Shown here piece after piece: positions 6,774 through 14,142 of a DNA stretch of 14,142 nt (within the stretch, counting starts at the first letter, position 1; each line of letters starts with the position of its first letter). The position numbers and the translations under genes were made by a program. A model generated the notes under the pieces. It was given only the letters and a program-made list of their open reading frames with translations. It did no database searches and was not told where the DNA came from. Source of the stretch: CAMYKD01 sp041617155 (GTDB lineage Bacteria; Pseudomonadota; Alphaproteobacteria; Kiloniellales; JAKSDN01); contig JBFJPL010000105.1 in NCBI GenBank assembly GCA_041617155.1, positions 1 through 14,142 on the forward strand. Direction: 5' to 3'.

Positions 6774-7778
6774 ATGGCTTCTAGCAAAACCAAAGGCGGC
6801 ACCCCGCCGCAAACCAGCGACACGCCCGATATCACGGTATCGGTGCGGCAGACCTTCGGGATCGATTGCGACATGCAGGTCCCGGCGTTCGGCCAAGCGA
6901 ACGAATACGTCCCGGACCTGGACGATGCCTACCGCTTCGACCACGACACGACGCTCGCCATCTTGGCCGGCTTCGCCCACAACCGGCGGGTCATCATCCA
7001 GGGCTACCACGGCACCGGCAAGTCGACCCATATCGAACAGGTCGCCGCGCGGCTCAACTGGCCCTGCATCCGCATCAACCTGGACAGCCACATCAGCCGA
7101 ATCGACCTGATCGGCAAGGACGCCATCGTTCTGCAGAACGGCAAGCAGGTGACGGAGTTCCGCGAGGGACTGCTGCCCTGGGCGCTGCAGCGGCCCATGG
7201 CGGTGTGCTTCGACGAGTACGATGCCGGCCGGCCCGACGTGATGTTCGTGATCCAGCGCGTGCTGGAGATCGAGGGCAAGCTGACGCTGCTCGACCAGAA
7301 CAAGGTGATCCGGCCGCATTCCGCCTTCCGCCTGTTCGCAACGGCCAACACCGTCGGTCTGGGCGACACTACGGGCCTCTACCACGGCACCCAGCAGATC
7401 AACCAGGGCCAGATGGACCGCTGGAACATCGTCGCCACGCTCAACTACCTGCCGCACGACGAGGAAGTGAACATCGTGCTGGCCAAGTGCCCGGACTACG
7501 ACACCAAGGAAGGGCGCGACAAGATCGCCGCCATGGTTTCGTTGGCCGACCTGACGCGCAGCGGTTTCATCAACGGCGATATCTCGACCGTGATGAGCCC
7601 GCGTACCGTGATCACCTGGGCGGAAAACGCCAAGATCTTCGGCGATATCGCCTTCGCCTTTCGGGTCACCTTCGTCAACAAGTGCGACGAGATGGAACGC
7701 TCGACGGTCGCCGAGTACTACCAGCGCTGCTTCGGCACCGAACTGGTGGAAAGCGGCGTCAAGGTCAACTTGGCCTAG
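6774..7778 (+). CDS. cobS: Aerobic cobaltochelatase subunit CobS (AAA+ ATPase)
   Basis: This 334-residue protein matches CobS of the aerobic (oxygen-dependent) cobalamin pathway nearly throughout. The CobNST complex uses ATP to insert cobalt into hydrogenobyrinic acid a,c-diamide (EC 6.6.1.2). CobS is the AAA+ motor that forms a ring with CobT. The Walker A motif is GYHGTGKST (77-85) and Walker B is CFDEYD (145-150). The conserved blocks 'NLDSHISRIDLIGKDAIV', 'LFATANTVGLGDTTGLYHG' and 'MSPRTVITWAENA' are all present, and length is normal. The ATG at 6774 gives the usual 'PDITVSVRQTFGID' N-terminus, with only a weak ribosome site. cobT follows after 18 bases, so the two form an operon. No cobalamin riboswitch fits in the 61-base leader. 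CobN must be encoded elsewhere. Confidence 0.97.
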   Translation: MASSKTKGGTPPQTSDTPDITVSVRQTFGIDCDMQVPAFGQANEYVPDLDDAYRFDHDTTLAILAGFAHNRRVIIQGYHGTGKSTHIEQVAARLNWPCIRINLDSHISRIDLIGKDAIVLQNGKQVTEFREGLLPWALQRPMAVCFDEYDAGRPDVMFVIQRVLEIEGKLTLLDQNKVIRPHSAFRLFATANTVGLGDTTGLYHGTQQINQGQMDRWNIVATLNYLPHDEEVNIVLAKCPDYDTKEGRDKIAAMVSLADLTRSGFINGDISTVMSPRTVITWAENAKIFGDIAFAFRVTFVNKCDEMERSTVAEYYQRCFGTELVESGVKVNLA

Positions 7779-7796
7779 CGTCGCGCCGGCACCGCG

Positions 7797-9671
7797 ATGG
7801 CGCAGCCCGACAACCCTCTAGAGCGCTTCAAGCGCGCGACCGGCGCAGCAATTCGCGCCATCGCGGAGCGTGACGACATTACCGCCAGCTTCGTGCCGAC
7901 GCCCCAGGGCTTGGTCGGGACGGAAGCACGCCTGCCGCTGCCGTCCCGCGACCTGCCGGTCGACGAGGTCGCCCAAGTGCGCGGCGAGGCCGACGCCCTG
8001 GCGCTCAAACTGCGCCACCACGACAGCGCCCTGCATGCCCGACAGCGGCCGTCCAACCAGGCGGCGCGGGAAGTTTACGACGCCGTCGAACAAGCCCGCT
8101 GCGAGGCCCTGGGCATGCGGCTCATGGCCGGCGTCGCCGGCAATCTGGATGCGGCGCTCGAGGAGCGCTATCGCAGCCGCGGCTACAACCGGGCCAGCGA
8201 GCGGGAAGAGACGCCGATCGCCGAGGTGATGCGCTGTCTGGCCCGTGAGGCCATGACCGGGATGCCGCCGCCGCCCGCCGCCCGGACGATGGTCGAGCTG
8301 TGGCGCTCGGCGCTCGACCCCCGGGTGCTTCAAGATCTCGACCACCTGGGCGCACAGGCCGGCGACCAGGCGGCCTATGCCGAGGTGATACGCGCGCTGC
8401 TCGACCACCTGGACATGGACAGCACGGCGGACGACGAGCCCCTGGGCGACGACGAGACCCAAAGCGAGGGCCAGGACCAGGAAACCGATCCAAGCGAGGC
8501 CTCCGGGGAGGGCAGCGAAAGCGACAGCCCAGATAGCCCCAGCCAGCTCGATGGCGAGCTGGCCGAGGCCGGCGACGGCGAGGCCGGCGACGAGGACGCG
8601 GTCGAGGCCGAGGGCGATATGATGTCGGGCAGCGGCGACGAGGAGCCCGGCCGGCCCGGCCAGCCGCCCCACGCCGACGACCTGCGCAACGCGCCACGGC
8701 AGGACGTCTACCACGCCTTCGTCATGGAGTTCGACGAGGTGGTCGAAGCCGATCAGCTGTGTGATCCGGACGAACTCGGCCGGCTGCGCCAGCTGCTCGA
8801 CCAGCAGCTTGCGCACCTCCACGGGGTGATCGCGCGCCTCGCCAACCGGCTGCAGCGGCGCCTTCTGGCCAAGCAGACCCGCGCCTGGGACTTCAATCTC
8901 GAGGAAGGCCTGCTCGACACCGCGCGCCTGGCCCGGGTGGTGGTCAATCCGATGCACTCGCTGTCCTACAAGCGGGAACGGGAAACCGAATTCCGTGACA
9001 CCGTGGTGTCCCTGCTGATCGACAACTCGGGTTCCATGCGCGGCCGGCCGATCACCGTCGCCGCGATGAGCGCCGATATTCTGGCGCACACGCTGGAGCG
9101 CTGCGGCGTCAAGGTCGAGATCCTCGGATTCACGACCCGCATGTGGAAGGGCGGCCAGTCGCGCGAACGCTGGATCGCGGCCGGCAAACCCGCCAACCCG
9201 GGCCGCCTCAACGACCTGCGCCATATCGTCTACAAGCCCGCCGACGCCCCCTGGCGGCGCGCGCGCAAGAACCTGGGCCTAATGCTGCGCGAGGGCATCC
9301 TCAAGGAGAACATCGACGGCGAAGCCCTTCGGTGGGCACACAACCGGCTGCTTGGGCGGCCGGAACAGCGACGTATCCTGATGGTCATCTCGGACGGCGC
9401 GCCGGTCGACGATTCGACCCTTTCGGTCAACCCGGGCAACTATCTGGAGCGCCACCTGCGCGAGGTCATCGACTGGATCGAGACCCGTTCGCCGATCGAG
9501 CTGGTGGCGATCGGAATCGGCCACGACGTGACCCGCTACTACCGCCGCGCCGTGACCATCGTCGACGCCGAGCAGTTGGGTGGAACCATGATGGAGAAGC
9601 TGGCCGAACTGTTCGACGAGACGCCCGATCAAGCGCCACCGACCCGCATGCGCGCCGGCCAGCGCCGGTAA
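7797..9671 (+). CDS. cobT: Aerobic cobaltochelatase subunit CobT (VWA domain)
   Basis: This 624-residue protein is the CobT partner of the upstream CobS. Residues about 1-205 form the helical N-terminal domain. About 206-283 are a very acidic, Glu/Asp/Ser/Gly-rich disordered linker. The C-terminal part ends in a von Willebrand A domain whose metal-ion site reads D409-N-S411-G-S413, with a further Asp at 533 in 'ISDGAPVDD'. In the family the VWA domain of CobT, together with CobS, couples ATP hydrolysis to cobalt insertion by CobN. Length and domain order agree with known CobT proteins of about 630 residues. The start lies 18 bases after the cobS stop and has no obvious Shine-Dalgarno sequence, so it probably depends on translation of cobS. 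The 218-base gap that follows holds no gene or terminator that I can support. Confidence 0.96.
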   Translation: MAQPDNPLERFKRATGAAIRAIAERDDITASFVPTPQGLVGTEARLPLPSRDLPVDEVAQVRGEADALALKLRHHDSALHARQRPSNQAAREVYDAVEQARCEALGMRLMAGVAGNLDAALEERYRSRGYNRASEREETPIAEVMRCLAREAMTGMPPPPAARTMVELWRSALDPRVLQDLDHLGAQAGDQAAYAEVIRALLDHLDMDSTADDEPLGDDETQSEGQDQETDPSEASGEGSESDSPDSPSQLDGELAEAGDGEAGDEDAVEAEGDMMSGSGDEEPGRPGQPPHADDLRNAPRQDVYHAFVMEFDEVVEADQLCDPDELGRLRQLLDQQLAHLHGVIARLANRLQRRLLAKQTRAWDFNLEEGLLDTARLARVVVNPMHSLSYKRERETEFRDTVVSLLIDNSGSMRGRPITVAAMSADILAHTLERCGVKVEILGFTTRMWKGGQSRERWIAAGKPANPGRLNDLRHIVYKPADAPWRRARKNLGLMLREGILKENIDGEALRWAHNRLLGRPEQRRILMVISDGAPVDDSTLSVNPGNYLERHLREVIDWIETRSPIELVAIGIGHDVTRYYRRAVTIVDAEQLGGTMMEKLAELFDETPDQAPPTRMRAGQRR

Positions 9672-9872
9672 CTCAGCACGCGGCCGACTGGCCCGCGACG
9701 CTTCCCGGCGTTGCCCTGCCCCAAAAATCGCTCAACCTCGGACATTGTCCCCGTGGTTACCTCGCAAGGGGCTGGGTCAATCGCGGTTATCGTCACGAGC
9801 CGGAACCCGTCGGGCGGCAGCCGCGCTCAAACCGATCGCCAGCGGGTTTGGGGGTCCGCCTGATCGAGTGTC

Positions 9873-9880
9873 GGTGAGGA
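9873..9880 (+). promoter_or_regulatory. Ribosome binding site of the sensor kinase gene
   Basis: GGTGAGGA ends 9 bases before the ATG at 9890. It supports this start over the later in-frame ATG at residue 48, just before the first membrane segment, which would give a shorter cytoplasmic N-terminus. Confidence 0.6.
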
Positions 9881-9889
9881 CAAAGACCC

Positions 9890-12205
9890 ATGCGGTGCCA
9901 TTCCAATCAAGACGGCGGTTCGTCAAACCGCGGGGAGCGCTGCGACGCCGCACCGCCGACGGACTCGGTCGGCGGCGGCGTGGCTCGATTCCTGCGGCGG
10001 TTCCGCGAGCAGTGGATCCACGGCCGGCTGATGACGCTGCGCACCATTCTGGCCATTGCCTTTACCCTGATCAGCATCGTTCCGATCTCCTTCCTGGCGA
10101 TCTGGATGGACCGTGCCGCCTACCACGAGGAAAAGGCCGCGGTGCAGGACAAGCACCTTCTCCTGGCAAATTACATCGGCGCCGACTTGGCCCGCTATGC
10201 GCGGGACCTGGCCGCCGTCTTCACCCTGGCGCTCAGCCAGCGCGGTCGGGCCGAGATCCCGCCGGGCCTGATCGCCCATCTGACTTCGGTCGGAATTCGC
10301 TGTGTCTTCTGGGTGCCGAAAACAGTGGCCGGGGCGGGCCCCGCGATCTGCCCGGAGCAGGACTTCTCGCCAGGCGACCTGCGGCCGGTGGTCGCCGCAG
10401 CGACGCCGCGCACCCTGAGTTTCAGCGCAGTGCGGCGCGACGGCCATGGGCGGCCGACCATCTTCCTGGTGGTCGACGGGGACGACGGCGCAAGTGCGGT
10501 CGCCGCGCTTTCGACCGACCACTTCATCGAAGTGCAGAGGGCCGTGGTCTTCGGCAAGAACGGCCACGCGGTGATCGTCGACCAGGCCGGCAATCTCCTG
10601 GCGCATCCGGATCCGACGTTGACCGCGGAGATCGGAAACATCGCCGACATCGAACCGGTCCGGCGCATGATCGACGGCGAAACCGGCGTCGCCGAGTTCC
10701 GTTCGCCGGTGTCGAAGGCCGAAATGATTGCGGGCTACGCGGTGGTTCCAGTTGTCGGCTGGGGCGTGATGGTCGCCCAGCCGATGGCGGAGCTGGAACA
10801 GCTCGCCGCATCGGGACGGACCGCTGCCATCGCCTTCATGCTGGTCTGGGTTCTGGTCGCCGGGATGGCGAGCTGGCTGTTCTCGCGCTATTTGACCCGC
10901 TCGATCACGCCGATCGTCAACGCCGCCAAAGCAAATGCCGCAGGCTATTTCGGTACCGAGGCGGTCAACCTGCAACGGCACAGTCCAACCGACCTGCGCC
11001 AGCTGGCCGCCTCCTTCAACGTCATGGCACGGGAAATCCGCTCGGCCTACAGGCGCCATCTGCAGGCCCTGATCGCCGCGCGCCAAGCCGAGGCTGATTT
11101 TCGCGGCATCTTCGAGAACACGACAGAAGGAATCTACCGCGCGACTCGCGAGGGCCGCCTGTTGCGGGCCAATCCGGCCCTGGTCGAGCTCTGCGGTTAC
11201 GACAGCGAGGCGGCGCTGCTGGCGGCGAAGCCGGACATTGCGGCCGAATGGTACGTCGAACCCGGACGACGCGACGCCTTGCTGGACCAGATCGAAAAGC
11301 ACGGGCGGGTCACCAACTTCGTCTCGGAAATTTACCGCCACGAGACACAGGATCGGATCTGGATTTCCGAGAACGCTCGGGCGGTGCGCACGACCGAAGG
11401 AATCTTGCTCTACATCGAAGGCACCGTGGTCGATATCACCAAGCGCAAACAGGCCGAAGCGGCCACCCACCGCGCCATCGCGGCGGAAAGCGCCAACCGG
11501 ACCAAGTCCGAATTTCTCGCGACCTTGAGTCACGAGCTGCGCACGCCGCTCAATGCGATCATCGGCTTTTCCGAAATCATGCGCCTGGGCACCTGCGGGC
11601 CGCTCGGTTCGGCGCGCTATAGCCAATACGCCGCGGGCATCCACGACAGCGGCCACCACCTGCTCAGCTTGATCAACGACCTGTTGGATCTCTCCAAGAT
11701 CGAGGGCGGGAAGTACCGGCTCCAAGACGAAACTCTCGATCTGTCCGCGTTGATACCCGATGTCATCCGGCTGATCGAACCGGACGTGGCCAAGGCGCGG
11801 ATCGACATACGGCTGGAAATCGAGCGCCGGCTCCCGCCTTTGCGGGCCGACAGCCGCGCCACCAAGCAGATACTGCTCAATCTGCTGTCCAACGCCGTGA
11901 AGTTCACGCCACGCCACGGCCGGGTCATCGTGAGGGCCCGCCTCTACAACGGCGGAATCAACATTTTTATCGAGGACAACGGGATCGGAATCGCGCCCGA
12001 AAACCTCGAGAAGGTTCTCGCGCCCTTCGGCCAAGTCGAGGACCAGCTCACCAGGACGAGCAACGGAACCGGCCTTGGCCTGCCGATCGTCAAATCCCTG
12101 GTCGAACTGCACCGCGGCAATTTCGAGCTCGGAAGCAAACCGGGGCTGGGAACCTTCGTCAGCGTCAGCTTTCCGCCGGATCGCTCGGTGCCACGCCCGG
12201 CCTGA
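9890..12205 (+). CDS. Membrane sensor histidine kinase (Cache-like sensor, HAMP, PAS, HisKA, HATPase)
   Basis: This is a 771-residue inner-membrane signal kinase. A cytoplasmic N-terminus of about 50 residues is followed by a membrane segment (about 51-73). A periplasmic sensor of about 235 residues resembles a double Cache fold. A second membrane segment (about 311-331), a HAMP linker (332-385) and a PAS domain (about 400-518) come next. The HisKA domain carries the phospho-acceptor H548 in 'FLATLSHELRTPLNAIIGF'. The ATPase domain has N box 'LLNLLSNAVKFTP', G1 'EDNGIGIAPENL', F box 'APFGQ' and G2 'GTGLGLPIV'. The stretch after H548 (GPLG, RYSQYAAGI, SGHHLLSLINDLLDLSKIE) closely resembles PleC/DivJ-type kinases. 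The periplasmic part has just two Cys, C138 and C154, which could pair. No response regulator gene is nearby, so it is an orphan. The ligand is unknown. Confidence 0.93.
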   Translation: MRCHSNQDGGSSNRGERCDAAPPTDSVGGGVARFLRRFREQWIHGRLMTLRTILAIAFTLISIVPISFLAIWMDRAAYHEEKAAVQDKHLLLANYIGADLARYARDLAAVFTLALSQRGRAEIPPGLIAHLTSVGIRCVFWVPKTVAGAGPAICPEQDFSPGDLRPVVAAATPRTLSFSAVRRDGHGRPTIFLVVDGDDGASAVAALSTDHFIEVQRAVVFGKNGHAVIVDQAGNLLAHPDPTLTAEIGNIADIEPVRRMIDGETGVAEFRSPVSKAEMIAGYAVVPVVGWGVMVAQPMAELEQLAASGRTAAIAFMLVWVLVAGMASWLFSRYLTRSITPIVNAAKANAAGYFGTEAVNLQRHSPTDLRQLAASFNVMAREIRSAYRRHLQALIAARQAEADFRGIFENTTEGIYRATREGRLLRANPALVELCGYDSEAALLAAKPDIAAEWYVEPGRRDALLDQIEKHGRVTNFVSEIYRHETQDRIWISENARAVRTTEGILLYIEGTVVDITKRKQAEAATHRAIAAESANRTKSEFLATLSHELRTPLNAIIGFSEIMRLGTCGPLGSARYSQYAAGIHDSGHHLLSLINDLLDLSKIEGGKYRLQDETLDLSALIPDVIRLIEPDVAKARIDIRLEIERRLPPLRADSRATKQILLNLLSNAVKFTPRHGRVIVRARLYNGGINIFIEDNGIGIAPENLEKVLAPFGQVEDQLTRTSNGTGLGLPIVKSLVELHRGNFELGSKPGLGTFVSVSFPPDRSVPRPA

Positions 12206-12225
12206 CGCGCTCTTGGCACCCGCCG

Positions 12226-13905
12226 TTACCGATTGGCCAAATTGGCGTTCGTCCCGCGGGCGGCCGATCGGTAGGCTCGGCCGAACAGGGCCTTGCCCAG
12301 CAGGGCATCGCGGCGATAGATGTCCTCGCGAAAATTCACCACGCCGTCACCAGCCGCCCAGACGGTCGAATAGGTCAGATGGATCGGCAAGGGATTCGCA
12401 AGATCCGCGCGCGTGGTCGTGCCGCTGCGCAGCACCTCGTCGATCCTTTCCGGCGTCCAGTTCGGGTCGTCCTTGAACAGGAAGTTCGCCAGCTCCAGAG
12501 GCCGGTCGACCCGGATACAGCCGGACGAGAAGGTCCGGACCCGGCGCGAGAAGAGCTCGCCCTTGGGCGTGTCGTGCAGATAGACGTTGAAGGCGTTGGG
12601 AAACATGAACTTGACCCGGCCCAGGGCGTTGTCCGGGCCGGGGTCCTGGCGCAGCAAATAGGGAAACTTGCCGGCACGGACCCGGCGCCAGTCGATCTTC
12701 GCGGGATCGACCTCGCGCAGACTCGATGGCCCGCTGGCGAGCACCCGGATGTTCTGCCTGGCCAGGATCGTTGGGTCCTTTCTGAGGCGCGGCAGATAGT
12801 CCTTTTCGGCAATCGAGCTCGGCACGTTCCAGCTCGGATTGAATTCGAGATAGGTCATGCGGCCGGAAAACCACGGCGTGCGTCGAAAGCGACGGCCGAC
12901 CACCACCCGCATGTCCAAGAGCGGCCAGCCGTCCTCGATCACCTGCAGCCCATAGGCGGCGATATTGACCAGAATGTAGCGCTCGCCCAGGTCGTCGGGC
13001 ATCCAGCGCCAGCGTTCCATGTTGATGATGACCTGTTGTATGCGCTCGTCCACGGGTACATTCAGCGCCCGCCGGGTCGCCGGTCCGACCACGCCATCGT
13101 CCTCCAAGCCGTGCCGGCGCTGAAAGGCTTGGACCGCCTGAGTCAGTTCGAAATCGAACGTCGCGGCGCCGACCGCCGCGCCCGGCAAGTCGCCGCTAAG
13201 CGCGAGTCGCTGACGCAGCAGCTTGACCCGCCGGTGGCGCATGCCTTCTTCCAGGGCCCTGCCCTTCGGCACCACGGGCCAGCCGCCGCGCGCCGCGATC
13301 GATTGATACTCGGCCAGGAGCGTTCGGAGCCGCCCGTAGACCGGGTTGGCGGGAACGAACCCGGCCAGAAATTTGCGCAGATCGAAGACCGCCGTGGCGC
13401 CTTCGAGGATGGCGCGGCGATTCAGTTTCCGGGGATTGACGAAGAGCTCGGGATCGGCCGCGCGCGGCGCGGTCCGGCCGTTGCGCAGATCCTCCACGTA
13501 GCGGAGAATTTCGTGAGTCAGCAGAAGATCGAGTTCCGCCATCTCGACCGAGGAGTCTCGGCCGATCCGGCCGGCGATTGAACCGGGCGCATAGTCGGTC
13601 GGCTCGAGACCTTCCCGATCCGCCTGGCGAAGCACTTCGACCAGTTGCTCGGCCTGCCGGTCGCCATCCATACGGCCGACCCAAAGTGGCCGAAAATCCC
13701 GCTCGGCGTAGAATGGGCGAATGGGCTGGCTGTTCAAGTGATGCGTGTCGACCTGGATCGACTTCGCCGCGAGACGGCTCTTCAGCTCGGCGGCGATCTC
13801 CGGCAGCGAGGCCGCCGCCAATGTCGGATCGGCCTGCCCGATGCAGGCCAGGGCAGCCAGGGCAAGAGCGCACGCTATGGCACCTATTCGCCTTCTGGCC
13901 GACAT
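12226..13905 (-). CDS. Secreted L,D-transpeptidase, YcbB/LdtD type
   Basis: This 559-residue exported protein should form 3-3 crosslinks in peptidoglycan in the periplasm. Residues 1 to about 31 are a signal peptide (MSARRR, a hydrophobic core, and a likely Ala-rich cleavage site). An N-terminal scaffold region (about 35-215) is followed by a peptidoglycan-binding domain (about 222-283, 'AVQAFQRRHGLEDDGVVGPATRRAL') and the YkuD catalytic domain (about 308-485). The active site reads H444-DTPKGELF ... FSSGC463IRV, with Cys463 as nucleophile. A substrate-binding insertion within the catalytic domain (about 365-430), typical of YcbB, is present. The start at 13905 is fixed by GGAGGA 5 bases before it; an in-frame ATG at 13944 would place 13 polar residues before the signal peptide. 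The gene is convergent with the histidine kinase; their stop codons are 20 bases apart and no terminator is visible between them. Confidence 0.94.
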   Translation of the reverse strand: MSARRRIGAIACALALAALACIGQADPTLAAASLPEIAAELKSRLAAKSIQVDTHHLNSQPIRPFYAERDFRPLWVGRMDGDRQAEQLVEVLRQADREGLEPTDYAPGSIAGRIGRDSSVEMAELDLLLTHEILRYVEDLRNGRTAPRAADPELFVNPRKLNRRAILEGATAVFDLRKFLAGFVPANPVYGRLRTLLAEYQSIAARGGWPVVPKGRALEEGMRHRRVKLLRQRLALSGDLPGAAVGAATFDFELTQAVQAFQRRHGLEDDGVVGPATRRALNVPVDERIQQVIINMERWRWMPDDLGERYILVNIAAYGLQVIEDGWPLLDMRVVVGRRFRRTPWFSGRMTYLEFNPSWNVPSSIAEKDYLPRLRKDPTILARQNIRVLASGPSSLREVDPAKIDWRRVRAGKFPYLLRQDPGPDNALGRVKFMFPNAFNVYLHDTPKGELFSRRVRTFSSGCIRVDRPLELANFLFKDDPNWTPERIDEVLRSGTTTRADLANPLPIHLTYSTVWAAGDGVVNFREDIYRRDALLGKALFGRAYRSAARGTNANLANR

Positions 13906-13910
13906 TTCAT

Positions 13911-13916
13911 TCCTCC
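13911..13916 (-). promoter_or_regulatory. Ribosome binding site of the L,D-transpeptidase gene
   Basis: On the minus strand GGAGGA lies 5 bases before the ATG at 13905. It decides the start and places the signal peptide exactly at the N-terminus. An ATG at 13910 is out of frame. Confidence 0.8.
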
Positions 13917-13952
13917 GGTCCTGCCCCGTCGCAACACGGTCCATTGGCCGAA

Positions 13953-13982
13953 ACTATAGGCGCCCGGCTAAGATTCCCCTAA
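13953..13982 (-). promoter_or_regulatory. Possible promoter of the L,D-transpeptidase gene
   Basis: On the minus strand a good -10 TATAGT (13958-13953) would start transcription near 13946, giving a leader of about 40 bases. The hexamer 18 bases upstream, TTAGGG (13982-13977), is a poor -35, so the call rests mainly on the -10 and its position in a 94-base gap. Confidence 0.3.
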
Positions 13983-13999
13983 CCGGCTTGGCGGTTCGC

Positions 14000-14142
14000 T
14001 CAGAGATGGGACTTGAAGAAATCCAGGGTGCGCCGCCAGGCCAACTGCGCATCCGCCTGGTCGTAGCGCGCGCTGGTCGGGTTGGCGAAGGCGTGGTCGG
14101 CCTCGTACCAATAGCTCTCGGCCCGCCGGCCGGCCGCTTTCA
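14000..14142 (-). CDS. Dienelactone hydrolase-like protein, C-terminal fragment (5' end outside window)
   Basis: On the minus strand a frame is open from the right edge to a TGA at 14002-14000. It shows the last 46 residues, including 'YEADHAFANPTSARYDQ', 'AQLAWRRTLDFFKSHL' and the stop. The 'ADHAF' block with its following Tyr and Asp, and the ending 'TLDFFKSHL', are typical of dienelactone hydrolase family alpha/beta hydrolases. The His would be the catalytic His of the Cys-Asp-His triad; the nucleophile and acid lie outside the window. It runs in the same direction as the L,D-transpeptidase gene, 94 bases away. The substrate cannot be told from this fragment; many members are general ester hydrolases. 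Confidence 0.75.
   Translation of the reverse strand, partial: KAAGRRAESYWYEADHAFANPTSARYDQADAQLAWRRTLDFFKSHL

Noticed and set aside
7818..9224. Long antisense open frames opposite cobT (about 468 residues) and, similarly, opposite the repair and transporter genes
   Set aside because: High third-position GC removes stop codons on the other strand. None of these frames shows a family motif or a credible ribosome site.
9923..12112. Long antisense open frame (about 729 residues) opposite the histidine kinase
   Set aside because: It mirrors the codons of a gene with every kinase motif intact. The composition is that of a GC-rich shadow frame, with no recognisable domain.
13981..13996. Small hairpin AACCG-N6-CGGTT between the hydrolase fragment and the L,D-transpeptidase gene
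   Set aside because: A 5-bp stem without a T-tract on either strand. Weak evidence for a terminator.
1..14142. Search for mobile elements, CRISPR arrays, tRNA/rRNA genes, defence systems or biosynthetic clusters
   Set aside because: No transposase, integrase, spaced direct repeats, cloverleaf genes or defence-type domains were seen. All large open frames are explained by housekeeping-type or regulatory genes.

Overview
The window is a GC-rich, gene-dense chromosomal segment. It most likely comes from an alphaproteobacterium. The evidence is the aerobic cobaltochelatase pair cobS/cobT with a J-domain gene upstream, a DUF2889 protein, a histidine kinase whose dimerisation domain resembles the alphaproteobacterial PleC/DivJ (PdhS) group, and CorC/HlyC proteins of the kind common in that class. 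I see no tRNA or rRNA gene, CRISPR array, insertion sequence, phage gene or attachment site. I also see no Rho-independent terminator with a T-tract.

Layout from left to right: (a) Positions 2-3226 hold three consecutive CorC/HlyC-type membrane transporter genes (DUF21, CBS pair, CorC_HlyC domain). The first is cut by the window edge, the second follows after 3 bases, and the third follows a 237-base gap. (b) 3349-5380 is an alkylation-repair pair: an Ada-N/AraC/AlkA fusion overlapping an Ogt-type O6-alkylguanine methyltransferase. Together they rebuild a split Ada regulon core plus a 3-methyladenine glycosylase. (c) 5419-6037 is a DUF2889 gene of unknown function behind a good sigma70-like promoter. 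(d) 6120-9671 is a J-domain protein with an N-terminal Cys/His zinc-type motif, then cobS and cobT, the AAA+ ATPase and VWA subunits of the cobalt chelatase of aerobic cobalamin synthesis. The large subunit CobN is not in the window. (e) 9890-12205 is an orphan membrane sensor histidine kinase. (f) On the minus strand, 12226-13905 encodes a secreted YcbB-type L,D-transpeptidase, convergent with the kinase. At the right edge is the C-terminus of a dienelactone-hydrolase-like protein.

Functionally this looks like a run of small independent units: ion transport, DNA alkylation repair, B12 synthesis, signalling and cell wall. It is not a single system. The 218 bases between cobT and the kinase and the 237 bases between the second and third transporter genes hold no gene I can support. 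The most notable points are the triple CorC array with an altered ion-site motif in the middle member, a possible leaderless J-domain transcript linked to cobST, and overlapping inverted repeats ahead of the Ada/AlkA gene. I found no clear new biological system.
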